Assembly: GCA_013425425.1 (NCBI GenBank)
Contig: JACCLJ010000101.1
Coordinates: forward strand, 1-14,608
Origin: Microcaldota archaeon
GTDB taxonomy: Archaea; Micrarchaeota; Micrarchaeia; Anstonellales; Bilamarchaeaceae
Length of the DNA: 14,608 bases
Direction of reading: 5' to 3'
A model generated the notes under the pieces. It did not search any database. It worked only from the letters and a program-made list of their open reading frames with translations, and had not been told where the DNA came from. Numbering within the stretch: position 1 is the first letter of the stretch; each line of letters starts with the position of its first letter. The position numbers and the translations under genes were made by a program. Positions 1 to 6,861 of the stretch are shown here, in pieces.

Positions 1-1010
1 TGGCCTTCCTGCTGGTCCCTCCTGCCGCCGATTGCATCGACTTCGTCAAAGAAGAGGATGCAGGGCGAGTTCTTCCTTGCAAGCTCGAAAACCTTGTGGA
101 TATTTTTTTCTGTGTTGCCGACATACATGTCGAGAAGGTCGGACAGCTTTGCGTTGATGAAGCCGGATTTGCATTCTCCGGCCGCTGCCTTGACTATGAA
201 AGTTTTGCCGCATCCCGGAGGCCCGTACATCAGTATTCCGCTTCCCCCGAGCTTTCCGTATTTCCTCGCGAGGTCCGGGTTCATCATCGGATAGACTATG
301 GCCTCGCGGATCTCCTCCTTCATCTTCTTCATGCCGGCGACATCGTTAAAAGTCATGTTCGGCTTCTGGAGCATCTTTATGTCCGCGCCCGCTTTTCCCT
401 CGCCGCCCTCGCCCTTCCCCTCCTGCTCCTTCTTCGCGCGTGCGCTTTCGAGATGGGTCTTGGCTTCCGTGAGCTCGGGATTCAGCTCCAATGCCTTTTC
501 ATAATCCACGATGGCGTTGGTTATCTCTCCGGCATACTCCTTCGCAAGCCCTCTCAGATGGTATGCCTCCGCAAAATCCGGCTTAAGCTCTATCACCTTT
601 GAGAAATCTTCGGTTGCCTTCTCGTATTCCTCTATCGATGCGTAGGACAACCCCCGGTTGTAGAATGCCTTGAGGTAGTTCGGATTGAGGTTTATCGCCT
701 TATCGTAATCCTTTATGGCGCTCTGGAAATCCTGCTTGCGGTAATACGCGTCGCCCCTGTTATTGTAGATTATCGGGTTGTGGGGGTCGAGCTCTATCGC
801 TTTCGTATAATCCGAAACGGATTTTTCGAAATTCTTCAGCTGGTAGTAGCTGAGCGCGCGGTTGAAATAGGCCTCCGAGAAAACGGGATTGAGAAGGATC
901 GCCATGTTGTAGTTCTCTATGGCGCGGTCGTAGTCGCCCTTCTCGTAATAATCGTTGCCGAGCTGGTGGTATGTCTTGGCGTCTGTCGGACTCGGCTTTT
1001 TGCCTGCCAT
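1..1010 (-). CDS. TPR-repeat AAA+ ATPase, C-terminus cut by window edge
   Basis: The visible 336 residues begin at ATG 1010 and run off the left edge in an open frame. Residues 9-178 are five tandem 34-residue TPR units, each with the pattern A-x-Y...G..Y...(D/E)Y..A...Y..AI.L.P. A Gly/Glu/Lys-rich linker (about 190-215) follows, then an AAA+ domain with Walker A GPPGCGKT at 263-270 and Walker B CILFFDEVDA near 317-326. The AAA part resembles the Cdc48/katanin/FtsH class (VAGM at its start, ALARK-like helix before Walker A). TPRs normally bind partner proteins, so a substrate-recruiting remodelling ATPase is inferred; the substrate cannot be told. It lies 57 bases after enolase on the same strand but has its own TATA-like AT stretch. 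Arginine fingers and C-terminus are outside the window. Confidence 0.9.
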   Translation of the reverse strand, partial: MAGKKPSPTDAKTYHQLGNDYYEKGDYDRAIENYNMAILLNPVFSEAYFNRALSYYQLKNFEKSVSDYTKAIELDPHNPIIYNNRGDAYYRKQDFQSAIKDYDKAINLNPNYLKAFYNRGLSYASIEEYEKATEDFSKVIELKPDFAEAYHLRGLAKEYAGEITNAIVDYEKALELNPELTEAKTHLESARAKKEQEGKGEGGEGKAGADIKMLQKPNMTFNDVAGMKKMKEEIREAIVYPMMNPDLARKYGKLGGSGILMYGPPGCGKTFIVKAAAGECKSGFINAKLSDLLDMYVGNTEKNIHKVFELARKNSPCILFFDEVDAIGGRRDQQEG

Positions 1011-1053
1011 CGGTTTTCACTCTCGTATGAAGCTGACTTAATGTTATTGATGC

Positions 1054-1064
1054 AAATTTAAAAA
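1054..1064 (-). promoter_or_regulatory. TATA box for the TPR-AAA gene
   Basis: An AT-only stretch read as TTTTTAAATTT on the minus strand lies about 45 bases before ATG 1010. This predicts a transcript start near 1030 and a short leader containing GAGAGTGA. Inferred from spacing alone. Confidence 0.45.
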
Positions 1065-1067
1065 GGA

Positions 1068-2291
1068 TTACATTTCGATGCTTACCCTTTCCTCTATTCT
1101 GAGAAGCTGGTTGTATTTTGCGGTGCGCTCCCCGCGCGCCGGCGCGCCGCTCTTTATCTGGCCGGCATTTATGCCCACCGCCAAATCGGCGATGAAGCTG
1201 TCCTCGGTTTCGCCCGAACGGTGGCTTACCACGATGTTAAGCCCGTTCTTCCTGCAGAATTCCACCGCTTCAAGCGCTTCCGAAACCGTGCCTATCTGGT
1301 TGACCTTTAGCAGCAACGCGCTTACGGAATCATGCTCGATCGCGGTTCTTATCCGTGAAATATTCGTGACCAGGAGGTCGTCGCCCACTATCTGCACCCG
1401 GTTGCCGATCCTCTTCTTGAGCGCCGCGAATGCGCCAAAATCCTCCTCGTCAAACGGATCCTCGATGCTCACCAGCCTGCCGTATGTGCCGACAAGGCCT
1501 TCGTAGAAGTCGATAAGGTCTCCCTCCTTTACTGCCTTGCCATCCAGGCTATAAACGCCCTGTTTGTGGAACGAGCTTGCAGCGGCATCAATCGCAAGGT
1601 CGCAACTGTCTGCATATCCCGCTTCTTCTATCGCCGCGGTTATCGCATCCAAAGCCTCCTTGGTATTTTCCACCTGCGGGGCATAGCCGCCCTCGTCGCC
1701 CACGTTCCTTGCCGCCGGGCCGTATTTCTTCGCAAGGCTGTTGCCAAGGATGTGATAGATTTCGCTCGCCATCCTCAGCCTGTCCGCAAACCTCGCGGCG
1801 TCCGGTATTATCATGAATTCCTGTATCGAAAGCTTGTTGCCCGCGTGCTTTCCCCCGTTGATTATGTTGAACATCGCCTTCGGGAGAAGCCTTCCGCCAA
1901 GATACTCGTAGAGGTTCTGCCCTGCAACGCCCGCGGCAGTCCTCCAGACCGCCATCGATGTCGCAACCATCGCATTGGCCCCAAGCCTGCTCTTGTCCTT
2001 TGTGCCGTCGAGCTCGCGCATCTTCAGGTCCACGGCACGCGGGTCCGATGCATCCATCCCTATAAGCGCCGGGGCTATGATGTTGTTTACGTTTTCGACC
2101 GCCTTGAGCACGCCCTTGCCGAGAAATTCCCTTCCCCCGTCGCGGAGCTCGAGCGCCTCGTGCGTGCCGGTGGAAGCGCCGCTCGGCGCGGATGCGATTC
2201 CAAAGACGTTGCCGGCTATTATCTCCACCTCTACGGTGGGGTTGCCGCGCGAATCGAGTATCTCCCTTCCCATCATGCTCAGGATTTTCAT
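1068..2291 (-). CDS. eno: Enolase (phosphopyruvate hydratase)
   Basis: Interconverts 2-phosphoglycerate and phosphoenolpyruvate in cytosolic glycolysis/gluconeogenesis. The 407-residue product is nearly full length for the family and keeps the active site: SAPSGASTG loop (35-42), GGKHAGN (146-152), Glu200 in GDEGG, metal ligands Asp235, Glu277 (IEDP) and Asp304 (GDDLLVTN), catalytic Lys329 in LLKVNQ, His357-Arg358-Ser359, and Lys380. ATG 2291 is chosen because the frame-opening GTG at 2300 is itself part of a GTGAT ribosome binding site five bases before the ATG. The gene is divergent from the sugar-nucleotide enzyme across 60 bases and does not sit in the ribosomal protein/RNA polymerase cluster where many archaea keep eno. 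Confidence 0.97.
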   Translation of the reverse strand: MKILSMMGREILDSRGNPTVEVEIIAGNVFGIASAPSGASTGTHEALELRDGGREFLGKGVLKAVENVNNIIAPALIGMDASDPRAVDLKMRELDGTKDKSRLGANAMVATSMAVWRTAAGVAGQNLYEYLGGRLLPKAMFNIINGGKHAGNKLSIQEFMIIPDAARFADRLRMASEIYHILGNSLAKKYGPAARNVGDEGGYAPQVENTKEALDAITAAIEEAGYADSCDLAIDAAASSFHKQGVYSLDGKAVKEGDLIDFYEGLVGTYGRLVSIEDPFDEEDFGAFAALKKRIGNRVQIVGDDLLVTNISRIRTAIEHDSVSALLLKVNQIGTVSEALEAVEFCRKNGLNIVVSHRSGETEDSFIADLAVGINAGQIKSGAPARGERTAKYNQLLRIEERVSIEM

Positions 2292-2313
2292 GGATATCAC
2301 TTAAAAGAAGAAA

Positions 2314-2322
2314 TTTATAAAA
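2314..2322. promoter_or_regulatory. Shared bidirectional TATA element (eno / GlmU-like gene)
   Basis: The sequence TTTATAAAA with palindromic core TTATAA (2315-2320) is the only strong TATA-like site in the 60-base gap between two divergent starts. The core is 24 bases from ATG 2291 and 32 bases from ATG 2352, so it can serve both directions. Inferred from position; transcript starts are not known. Confidence 0.6.
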
Positions 2323-2351
2323 TAACGCTGCGAATATATCCCGAGGATAAC

Positions 2352-3590
2352 ATGCGGGCAGTCGTGATGGCAGCGGGAGACGGCAAAAGGATGAGGCCGC
2401 TTACGGAAACGAGACCAAAGGTAATGCTGCCGGTTGCAGGCAGGCCGATGCTGGAACATCTTCTTCTCGCGCTCAAGAACGCCGGCATAAAGGAAGCGGT
2501 GATAATAGTAAGGCACCTCAAGGAGAAAATAACCGAGTATTTCAAAGGGAAGGAAAGCGAACTCGGGATGAGGCTTGTTTTTGTCGAGCAGGGCAGCGAG
2601 ACGGGCACTGCGGCCGCTATTCTTGCGGCTGAAAAGGAGATAAGCGGGACGTTCGTCGTGGTTGCCGGTGACATAATAACGGATAGCGAAAATATAGCGA
2701 GGGTCATGCGGGAGCACGAAGGTACGATCACGCTCGCGGTCAAGAAAGTGAAAAACCCGCACGAATACGGCATCGTCGAGATAACCGGCGGAAAGGTGAG
2801 CCTGTTCCAGGAGAAACCGAAAAATCCGAAGACCGAGCTTGCGAACCTTTCGATTTACTGCATGGAGCCTTCGGTTTTCGGCGAGATAAGGAAGCTGAAG
2901 AAGTCCGAACGGGGCGAGTACGAGATAGTCGATTTGTTTTTGGGCGCTAAAGCGGTGGAGGTGGACGGCTACTGGCAGGATGTCGGGTATCCGTGGCATC
3001 TTCTTGACGCGAATGCCTACCTGCTTTCCAGAATGGAGGCGAGGAGCGGTGATATTTCCAATTCCACCATAGAAGGGAAAGTGATAATGGAGAAGGGCGC
3101 GAAGATAATAAACAGCTACATCGAAGGCGACGTTTACATAGGGAAAAACAGCGTGATAGGGCCGAATGCATACATACGCGGCCCGGTATCGATAGGAAGC
3201 AACTGCCACCTCGGCGGAGCGACAACGGTCAAGGAAAGCATACTTTTTGACGGCGTGAATGCGAAGCACCTTTCCTACCTGGGCGACAGCATCATCGGGG
3301 AGAACGTGAATTTCGGCTCTGGAACCCAGATTGCGAATTTCAGGTTCGATGAGGGCGTGATAAACGTGTTTACCGAGAGAGGATGGGTGAACACGGGAAG
3401 GAGGAAGCTCGGCGCAATCATAGGCGACGAGGTGAAGTTCGGCGTGCTTTCGTCCACCATGCCAGGAAAGATGATAGGGCCGCGGTGCTGGATAAACTCC
3501 GGCGTCATCGTGAATGCTAACATTCCTGCGGACAGCAAGGTTTACGCAAGGCAGGAGCTTGTTTTCAGGAAACAGGAAATGCAGGAGTGA
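2352..3590 (+). CDS. Bifunctional sugar-1-phosphate nucleotidylyltransferase / acetyltransferase (archaeal GlmU-like)
   Basis: 412 residues in two domains. Residues 1-225 are a nucleotidyltransferase fold: MAAGDGKRMRPL at the N-terminus, KVMLPVAGRPMLEH (23-36), the metal-binding Asp in VAGDIIT (104-110), and GYWQDVGYPWHLL (206-218). Residues 235-405 are a left-handed beta-helix of hexapeptide repeats. The acetyltransferase region has His306 and Tyr309 in KHLSYLGDS, Asn329 in IANFRFD, and TGRRKLGAIIGD (348-359), as in archaeal enzymes that make UDP-GlcNAc and related nucleotide sugars for glycans. Exact substrates cannot be fixed from sequence. A GAGGAT stretch precedes ATG 2352. The downstream DUF460 gene starts within five bases of its stop. 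Confidence 0.9.
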   Translation: MRAVVMAAGDGKRMRPLTETRPKVMLPVAGRPMLEHLLLALKNAGIKEAVIIVRHLKEKITEYFKGKESELGMRLVFVEQGSETGTAAAILAAEKEISGTFVVVAGDIITDSENIARVMREHEGTITLAVKKVKNPHEYGIVEITGGKVSLFQEKPKNPKTELANLSIYCMEPSVFGEIRKLKKSERGEYEIVDLFLGAKAVEVDGYWQDVGYPWHLLDANAYLLSRMEARSGDISNSTIEGKVIMEKGAKIINSYIEGDVYIGKNSVIGPNAYIRGPVSIGSNCHLGGATTVKESILFDGVNAKHLSYLGDSIIGENVNFGSGTQIANFRFDEGVINVFTERGWVNTGRRKLGAIIGDEVKFGVLSSTMPGKMIGPRCWINSGVIVNANIPADSKVYARQELVFRKQEMQE

Positions 3591-3594
3591 TTTG

Positions 3595-4029
3595 TTGCAT
3601 CTGATTGTCGGCATAGACGCGGGGATAAAAACCGGCTATGCCCTGCTGAACCTTCATGGTGAGCTGGTCGCATGCGGGGTTGAGAAGGAGGCGAGCCATG
3701 AGAGGATTGTCAAGGTGATTTCGGATACTGGCACGCCTTCGGTGATTGCAACCGATGTGAATCCCCCGCCGAAATTCGTGAATAAGATAGCCGCAAGGTT
3801 CAACGCTCCGCTGTTCGTCCCGCAGAAGGTCATTTCCGTTGAAGAGAAGAAGGAGATAGGGCGGGGGATGGTGGATACGCACGCAAGGGATGCGTATGCG
3901 GCAGCGGTGAAGGCTTACAGGCATTATGCGAACAGGCTCCGTCAGATAGACGGGATGAACCTAGGCAGAAAGGAAAAAGAGGAAATGAAGCACCTGCTGA
4001 TACGCGGCAAGGCGATAGGAAAGGAATAG
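3595..4029 (+). CDS. Short DUF460-type RNase H-fold protein
   Basis: A 144-residue product matching the N-terminal domain of archaeal DUF460/COG2433 proteins, an RNase H-like (RuvC/YqgF-type) fold of unproven function. Candidate acidic residues are Asp8 (GIDAG), Asp54 (IATDV) and Asp99 in THARDA, the usual layout for metal-dependent nucleases. Known members are often much longer, with coiled-coil and further domains; here only the first domain plus a basic tail is present. No ATG fits: TTG 3595 is chosen because GGAGTGAT (3584-3591), overlapping the upstream stop, lies four bases before it and homology begins at HLIVGIDAG. TTG 3592 is the alternative. Likely co-transcribed with the GlmU-like gene. 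Its stop is 3 bases from the stop of the convergent surface-protein gene. Confidence 0.8.
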   Translation: MHLIVGIDAGIKTGYALLNLHGELVACGVEKEASHERIVKVISDTGTPSVIATDVNPPPKFVNKIAARFNAPLFVPQKVISVEEKKEIGRGMVDTHARDAYAAAVKAYRHYANRLRQIDGMNLGRKEKEEMKHLLIRGKAIGKE

Positions 4030-4032
4030 CAG

Positions 4033-4635
4033 TCAGTGCCTTGTCGTCCTTCTGAATACGAAATAAAGCACGATCAGCGCGATTACCGCAAGCGCGAAAA
4101 CAACCAGTACGAGATTGCTGAGCGTTCCTTCGGTTGTCGTGGTTGTCGCTCCCGTCCCTGCACCGACCTGCGGCCCGGTTATCACTACGCCCTGCTCTAC
4201 AGGCGGTTGTGTTGGCAGTTGGGAAGGCGGCGGTTCAGCGGGTGGTGTTTCCGCAGGAGGCTGCTGCGGCGGAGTTTCCTCGGTTTCGCCTCCAGGGAAT
4301 TCCTCCGGCGGCCTCTCGCCGCATACGTTATCGCTAAGCGTGCAGTAATTCGGCATCATGAGTTGCATGCATTCCGCTCCCATCTCAGTGGGTTCCAGGG
4401 GCTGGCATTCCATGTCCCGTCCGTCAGGCCTGTAGAAAGTGCTGCCTTTGCTAGTGTCCTTCCAGACGACGTCTACCGTGTTTCCAAGGCAGATATAAAC
4501 GCCGGCCACGTCAGAGCGTGCGCACATCTCCTGCGACTTGTTCTTTGACCATTCCTCGCCGGCATCTCCGGAAAGGATAATTGCACAGCTGAACCCGGAA
4601 AGCAGAAGCAGAACCAAAAGCGGTTTCATGTTCAT
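4033..4635 (-). CDS. Cys-rich, proline-linker, membrane-anchored surface protein
   Basis: A 200-residue protein of unrecognised family with clear secretory layout. Residues 1-20 are a signal peptide (Met-Asn-Met-Lys then a Leu-rich core). Residues about 21-110 are an outer domain with six cysteines, an even number that would suit disulfides. Residues about 110-145 form a Pro/Glu/Gln/Thr-rich linker, followed by a Thr-rich stretch, and residues about 172-194 are one transmembrane helix ended by Arg-Arg-Thr-Thr-Arg-His. This predicts an N-terminus outside and a short basic tail inside. ATG 4635 follows GGTGG by 4 bases; the in-frame ATG at 4629 is possible. It has its own TATA box despite lying 50 bases after the endonuclease gene. 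Confidence 0.75.
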   Translation of the reverse strand: MNMKPLLVLLLLSGFSCAIILSGDAGEEWSKNKSQEMCARSDVAGVYICLGNTVDVVWKDTSKGSTFYRPDGRDMECQPLEPTEMGAECMQLMMPNYCTLSDNVCGERPPEEFPGGETEETPPQQPPAETPPAEPPPSQLPTQPPVEQGVVITGPQVGAGTGATTTTTEGTLSNLVLVVFALAVIALIVLYFVFRRTTRH

Positions 4636-4665
4636 AACGCCACCGTAGCATTATTGCACGAAACT

Positions 4666-4674
4666 GTATTAAAC
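4666..4674 (-). promoter_or_regulatory. TATA box for the surface-protein gene
   Basis: GTTTAATAC on the minus strand is about 35 bases before ATG 4635, placing a transcript start near 4645 just ahead of the GGTGG ribosome binding site. Inferred from spacing. Confidence 0.4.
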
Positions 4675-4685
4675 GCTTTTGGTTG

Positions 4686-5861
4686 CTATGGCTGCGTCCA
4701 TTCTATCTCGTAGTAATCGTAATCGCTTCCCGGAAGCGATATTTGCGTTATCAGGTAATACGTGACGCTCGATTCCCTGTCGCTTATCGCCATCATCATC
4801 TCAAGGCCGAAGTATTTGCATTCCTCCAGTGCCCTGGCAAGCTCCTCTCCTCCTATGTATTCGTCTTCCGTAAGCGAATACATCAGATAGCGCGGAGCTC
4901 CCGTCTTCGGGGTTTCTATCCCGTCCTTCTTCCTGTGATAAAGCAGAAAGTCGAGCCTGGGCCTTTTCGGATTCACCTTTATCTTTCCCTTCTTGCCCGG
5001 CAGGCCGAGGATGAACGTCTTCTTCACGCTGTGCGCAACGCGTATTGCGCGCGCCCATTCCGAGATGAGCAGCTTGTTCTTCCTTGAGAATACGTGTATG
5101 ACATGCCGTGAATGCATCCACTCGTCGCCCTCCTTTATCGGCGAAGCGCCCGGGAAATAAATCCTGAAATGCGTCCCGAACTTGAAGCCCGTCTTCACTA
5201 CATACCCGCGCTGCCTCCAGTCCTCATAAACCGCATACATGTCCTCGAAATATTTTATCCGCTCATTCGCCGCGCTTTCGACAGCGCTGAGTTTCGCATT
5301 CTTCAGATGAAGTTTTCCCTGCTTCACCAGGAAAATCGTCTCGAAAATATCCAGCTTGGAAATCCGCCCGCGGTGCGCTGCTTTGTATGTGCCGAACTGG
5401 CCGAGCCAGTAGCGCTCGTAAAGCTCCTTTCCCGCGGCTTCGTCGTCCACTATCGTAAGGAGGTCGTCTTCGAAGAAAATGCCGTCTATTGCGAATTTGT
5501 CCAGCTCGAGCTTGCCTCCCTTGTATTTCTTCAGGCTCGTGCGGCCATAGCATCCTTCCGCTTCTTCCGCATATCTTGCGATGAGCCCCTTGTCCCTCCA
5601 GTCCTTGTATGTGAGATAGCGCGCGAGAAGCTTTTTGTTTTTCAGGAAAAAAAGGGCAGTATCGTTGAACGTATAGGTGTTGCCCGCTTCGTCGAAGCAT
5701 CGGCCGTTCCTTATATCCATTACGTAAAGGACCTCTTCCGGCGTAAGCAGTATATTTCCGTGCTCCATGCTTCCGTAGAATCCGTTCTGCAAAGACGTTA
5801 CGTCCGCAGGCTCCCGCACCCATATGCCCTTCTTCTTTCTATCCAATTCGAGTTTTATCAT
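4686..5861 (-). CDS. endA: tRNA-splicing endonuclease, probably three-unit type
   Basis: Cuts bulge-helix-bulge junctions to remove introns from tRNA and other RNA. The catalytic core lies near residues 205-310: GYVVKTGFKFGTHFRIY, HSRHVIHVF and AHSVKKTFI, giving the expected triad Tyr235, His250 and Lys281. Instead of the roughly 180 residues of a one-unit enzyme, this protein has 391. Residues 1-100 resemble an N-terminal structural unit ending in YLTYKDWRDKGLIAR. About 105-315 is a complete catalytic unit whose C-terminal half opens with YAVYEDWRQRGYVV, an echo of the first. About 320-391 looks like a non-catalytic C-terminal half (YLMYSLTEDEY...YYLITQISLP). That order fits the three-unit epsilon-2 enzyme described from ARMAN archaea, known for broad substrate range. 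ATG 5861 is used because the upstream in-frame GTG (5870) lies in AGGTGAG. Confidence 0.9.
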   Translation of the reverse strand: MIKLELDRKKKGIWVREPADVTSLQNGFYGSMEHGNILLTPEEVLYVMDIRNGRCFDEAGNTYTFNDTALFFLKNKKLLARYLTYKDWRDKGLIARYAEEAEGCYGRTSLKKYKGGKLELDKFAIDGIFFEDDLLTIVDDEAAGKELYERYWLGQFGTYKAAHRGRISKLDIFETIFLVKQGKLHLKNAKLSAVESAANERIKYFEDMYAVYEDWRQRGYVVKTGFKFGTHFRIYFPGASPIKEGDEWMHSRHVIHVFSRKNKLLISEWARAIRVAHSVKKTFILGLPGKKGKIKVNPKRPRLDFLLYHRKKDGIETPKTGAPRYLMYSLTEDEYIGGEELARALEECKYFGLEMMMAISDRESSVTYYLITQISLPGSDYDYYEIEWTQP

Positions 5862-5880
5862 TGCGCTCACCTCGTGCTAA

Positions 5881-5898
5881 AAATCGCCTTGGCGATTT
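5881..5898. repeat. Perfect 8-bp inverted repeat in the endA leader
   Basis: AAATCGCC and GGCGATTT are separated by two bases. The repeat lies between the TATA box (5904-5911) and the predicted transcript start of endA, where an operator would be expected. On the minus strand it is followed by TTTTTAGC-like sequence, so it could instead be a terminator hairpin for the ferredoxin operon ending at 5937. Sequence alone cannot separate the two. Confidence 0.55.
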
Positions 5899-5903
5899 GC
5901 GCG

Positions 5904-5911
5904 AATATAAA
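5904..5911 (-). promoter_or_regulatory. TATA box for endA
   Basis: TTTATATT on the minus strand, about 43 bases before ATG 5861, predicts a start near 5881 and a short leader carrying AGGTGAG. Confidence 0.5.
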
Positions 5912-5936
5912 TTATTAGGAATCCATCCTTTAAAAA

Positions 5937-6212
5937 TCAGTACTCTATCTCGACTTCACCATGCTTTATCCTCAGAAGGCAGGCAAGCCTCTGGCCGGGA
6001 TAGGCGTTTTTCGAATGCAAAAATGCTATCTCCTGCTGGGATTTCTCGTTCAGGTTCTCCATGCCTTTCAGGACCGTGCAGATGCATATTCCGCACCTGC
6101 CCTTCTCGCAGCCGAAAAGCATCGCGGTGTGCTCCTTGAAAAACGGGAGGAGCCGCTCGCCATCCTCAACCTCGAACGTGACATTTTCGTTTACAACGGT
6201 TACTTTTCCCAT
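5937..6212 (-). CDS. [2Fe-2S] ferredoxin, plant/bacterial type
   Basis: A 91-residue small electron carrier. Cluster ligands are visible as Cys35-x4-Cys40-x2-Cys43 (FGCEKGRCGIC) and Cys78 in RLACLL, with the usual beta-grasp layout and C-terminal beta strand (GEVEIEY). An extra Cys45 follows the third ligand. ATG 6212 is chosen over an in-frame upstream start because it follows GGGGGAG by a proper spacing and the family begins at this point. The start is two bases after the RNase HII stop and its ribosome binding site lies inside that gene, so translation is probably coupled. Redox partner unknown. Confidence 0.9.
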   Translation of the reverse strand: MGKVTVVNENVTFEVEDGERLLPFFKEHTAMLFGCEKGRCGICICTVLKGMENLNEKSQQEIAFLHSKNAYPGQRLACLLRIKHGEVEIEY

Positions 6213-6214
6213 TT

Positions 6215-6853
6215 TTACTCCCCCTCGAAAAGCTTTTTCTGCGTAACCGTCTCCAGGGTTTTCCACTTCGTGCGTATGAACGGCTTCAGCTTTGCAAGCG
6301 AATCCCTGTTCCTCAATGCATCCCGCGTCCTTTCATCGCTGGGATAGCCGCTTCCGAAATCGAATCCGACCTGCGCTTTTATCTTCTCTATCTTCTCGTC
6401 GCGCACGACCTTCGCGCATATGGAAGCCGCAGCGACTATGGGGTACTTCTCATCGGCCTTGTGCTCGGCCTCGAACTTCGTGCAGCCGAACTTCTCCATG
6501 CGCTTCCTGAACGTGCGGCCATAGCGGTCTGGCATGTCTATCATGAGCTCTGCATTCTTCAGCTTTGACCCGAGTGCGGCCATGACTTTCGCCTCGATGT
6601 CGTTAAGGGACATTCTCGACATCAGGCCGTTGAGGTCCGCGGCGCTTATCTCCACCCACTTGAATTCGCAGAATTTCTTAAGCTCGGCAAGTATCGATTC
6701 CCTCTGCGATGGAGAAAGCTGCTTCGAATCCTTTTTGCAGAGCTGGTTGAGCTTTTTCTCGTGCTCACGCTTGCAATAGGCGCAGCAGACAACAAGAGGG
6801 CCGATAACGGGCCCGCGGCCCGCTTCGTCCGTACCTGCGATATAAGATTCCAT
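6215..6853 (-). CDS. rnhB: Ribonuclease HII
   Basis: Cuts the RNA strand of RNA-DNA hybrids and removes ribonucleotides misplaced in DNA. The 212-residue protein has the archaeal RNase HII signature GTDEAGRGPVIGPLV at its start. The four metal-binding acids are Asp9, Glu10, Asp106 (LMIDMPD) and Asp134 (HKADEKYP), followed by VAAASICAKVVRD and GSGYPSD. Length is normal for the archaeal form. It starts 8 bases after the PRC-barrel stop with only a weak ribosome binding site and ends 2 bases before the ferredoxin start, so the three genes form one operon read leftwards from the promoter near 7170. Confidence 0.96.
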   Translation of the reverse strand: MESYIAGTDEAGRGPVIGPLVVCCAYCKREHEKKLNQLCKKDSKQLSPSQRESILAELKKFCEFKWVEISAADLNGLMSRMSLNDIEAKVMAALGSKLKNAELMIDMPDRYGRTFRKRMEKFGCTKFEAEHKADEKYPIVAAASICAKVVRDEKIEKIKAQVGFDFGSGYPSDERTRDALRNRDSLAKLKPFIRTKWKTLETVTQKKLFEGE

Positions 6854-6861
6854 AAAAAGAA

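Noticed and set aside
1566..3590. A 674-codon plus-strand frame running from antisense of enolase into the GlmU-like gene
   Set aside because: Its first part is antisense to a fully conserved enolase; the true gene starts at ATG 2352, where the nucleotidyltransferase motif begins.
2301..3614. A 437-codon minus-strand frame opposite the GlmU-like gene
   Set aside because: It is His/Tyr/Arg-rich with no recognisable domain and is fully explained as a shadow of the plus-strand gene.
3514..4029. An ATG 3514 start for the DUF460 gene
   Set aside because: It would overlap the upstream gene by 77 bases, and family similarity starts only at HLIVGIDAG.
4585..4635. A lipobox at Cys17 of the surface protein
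   Set aside because: The preceding residues Gly-Phe-Ser do not fit a lipobox, and a C-terminal membrane helix already provides an anchor.
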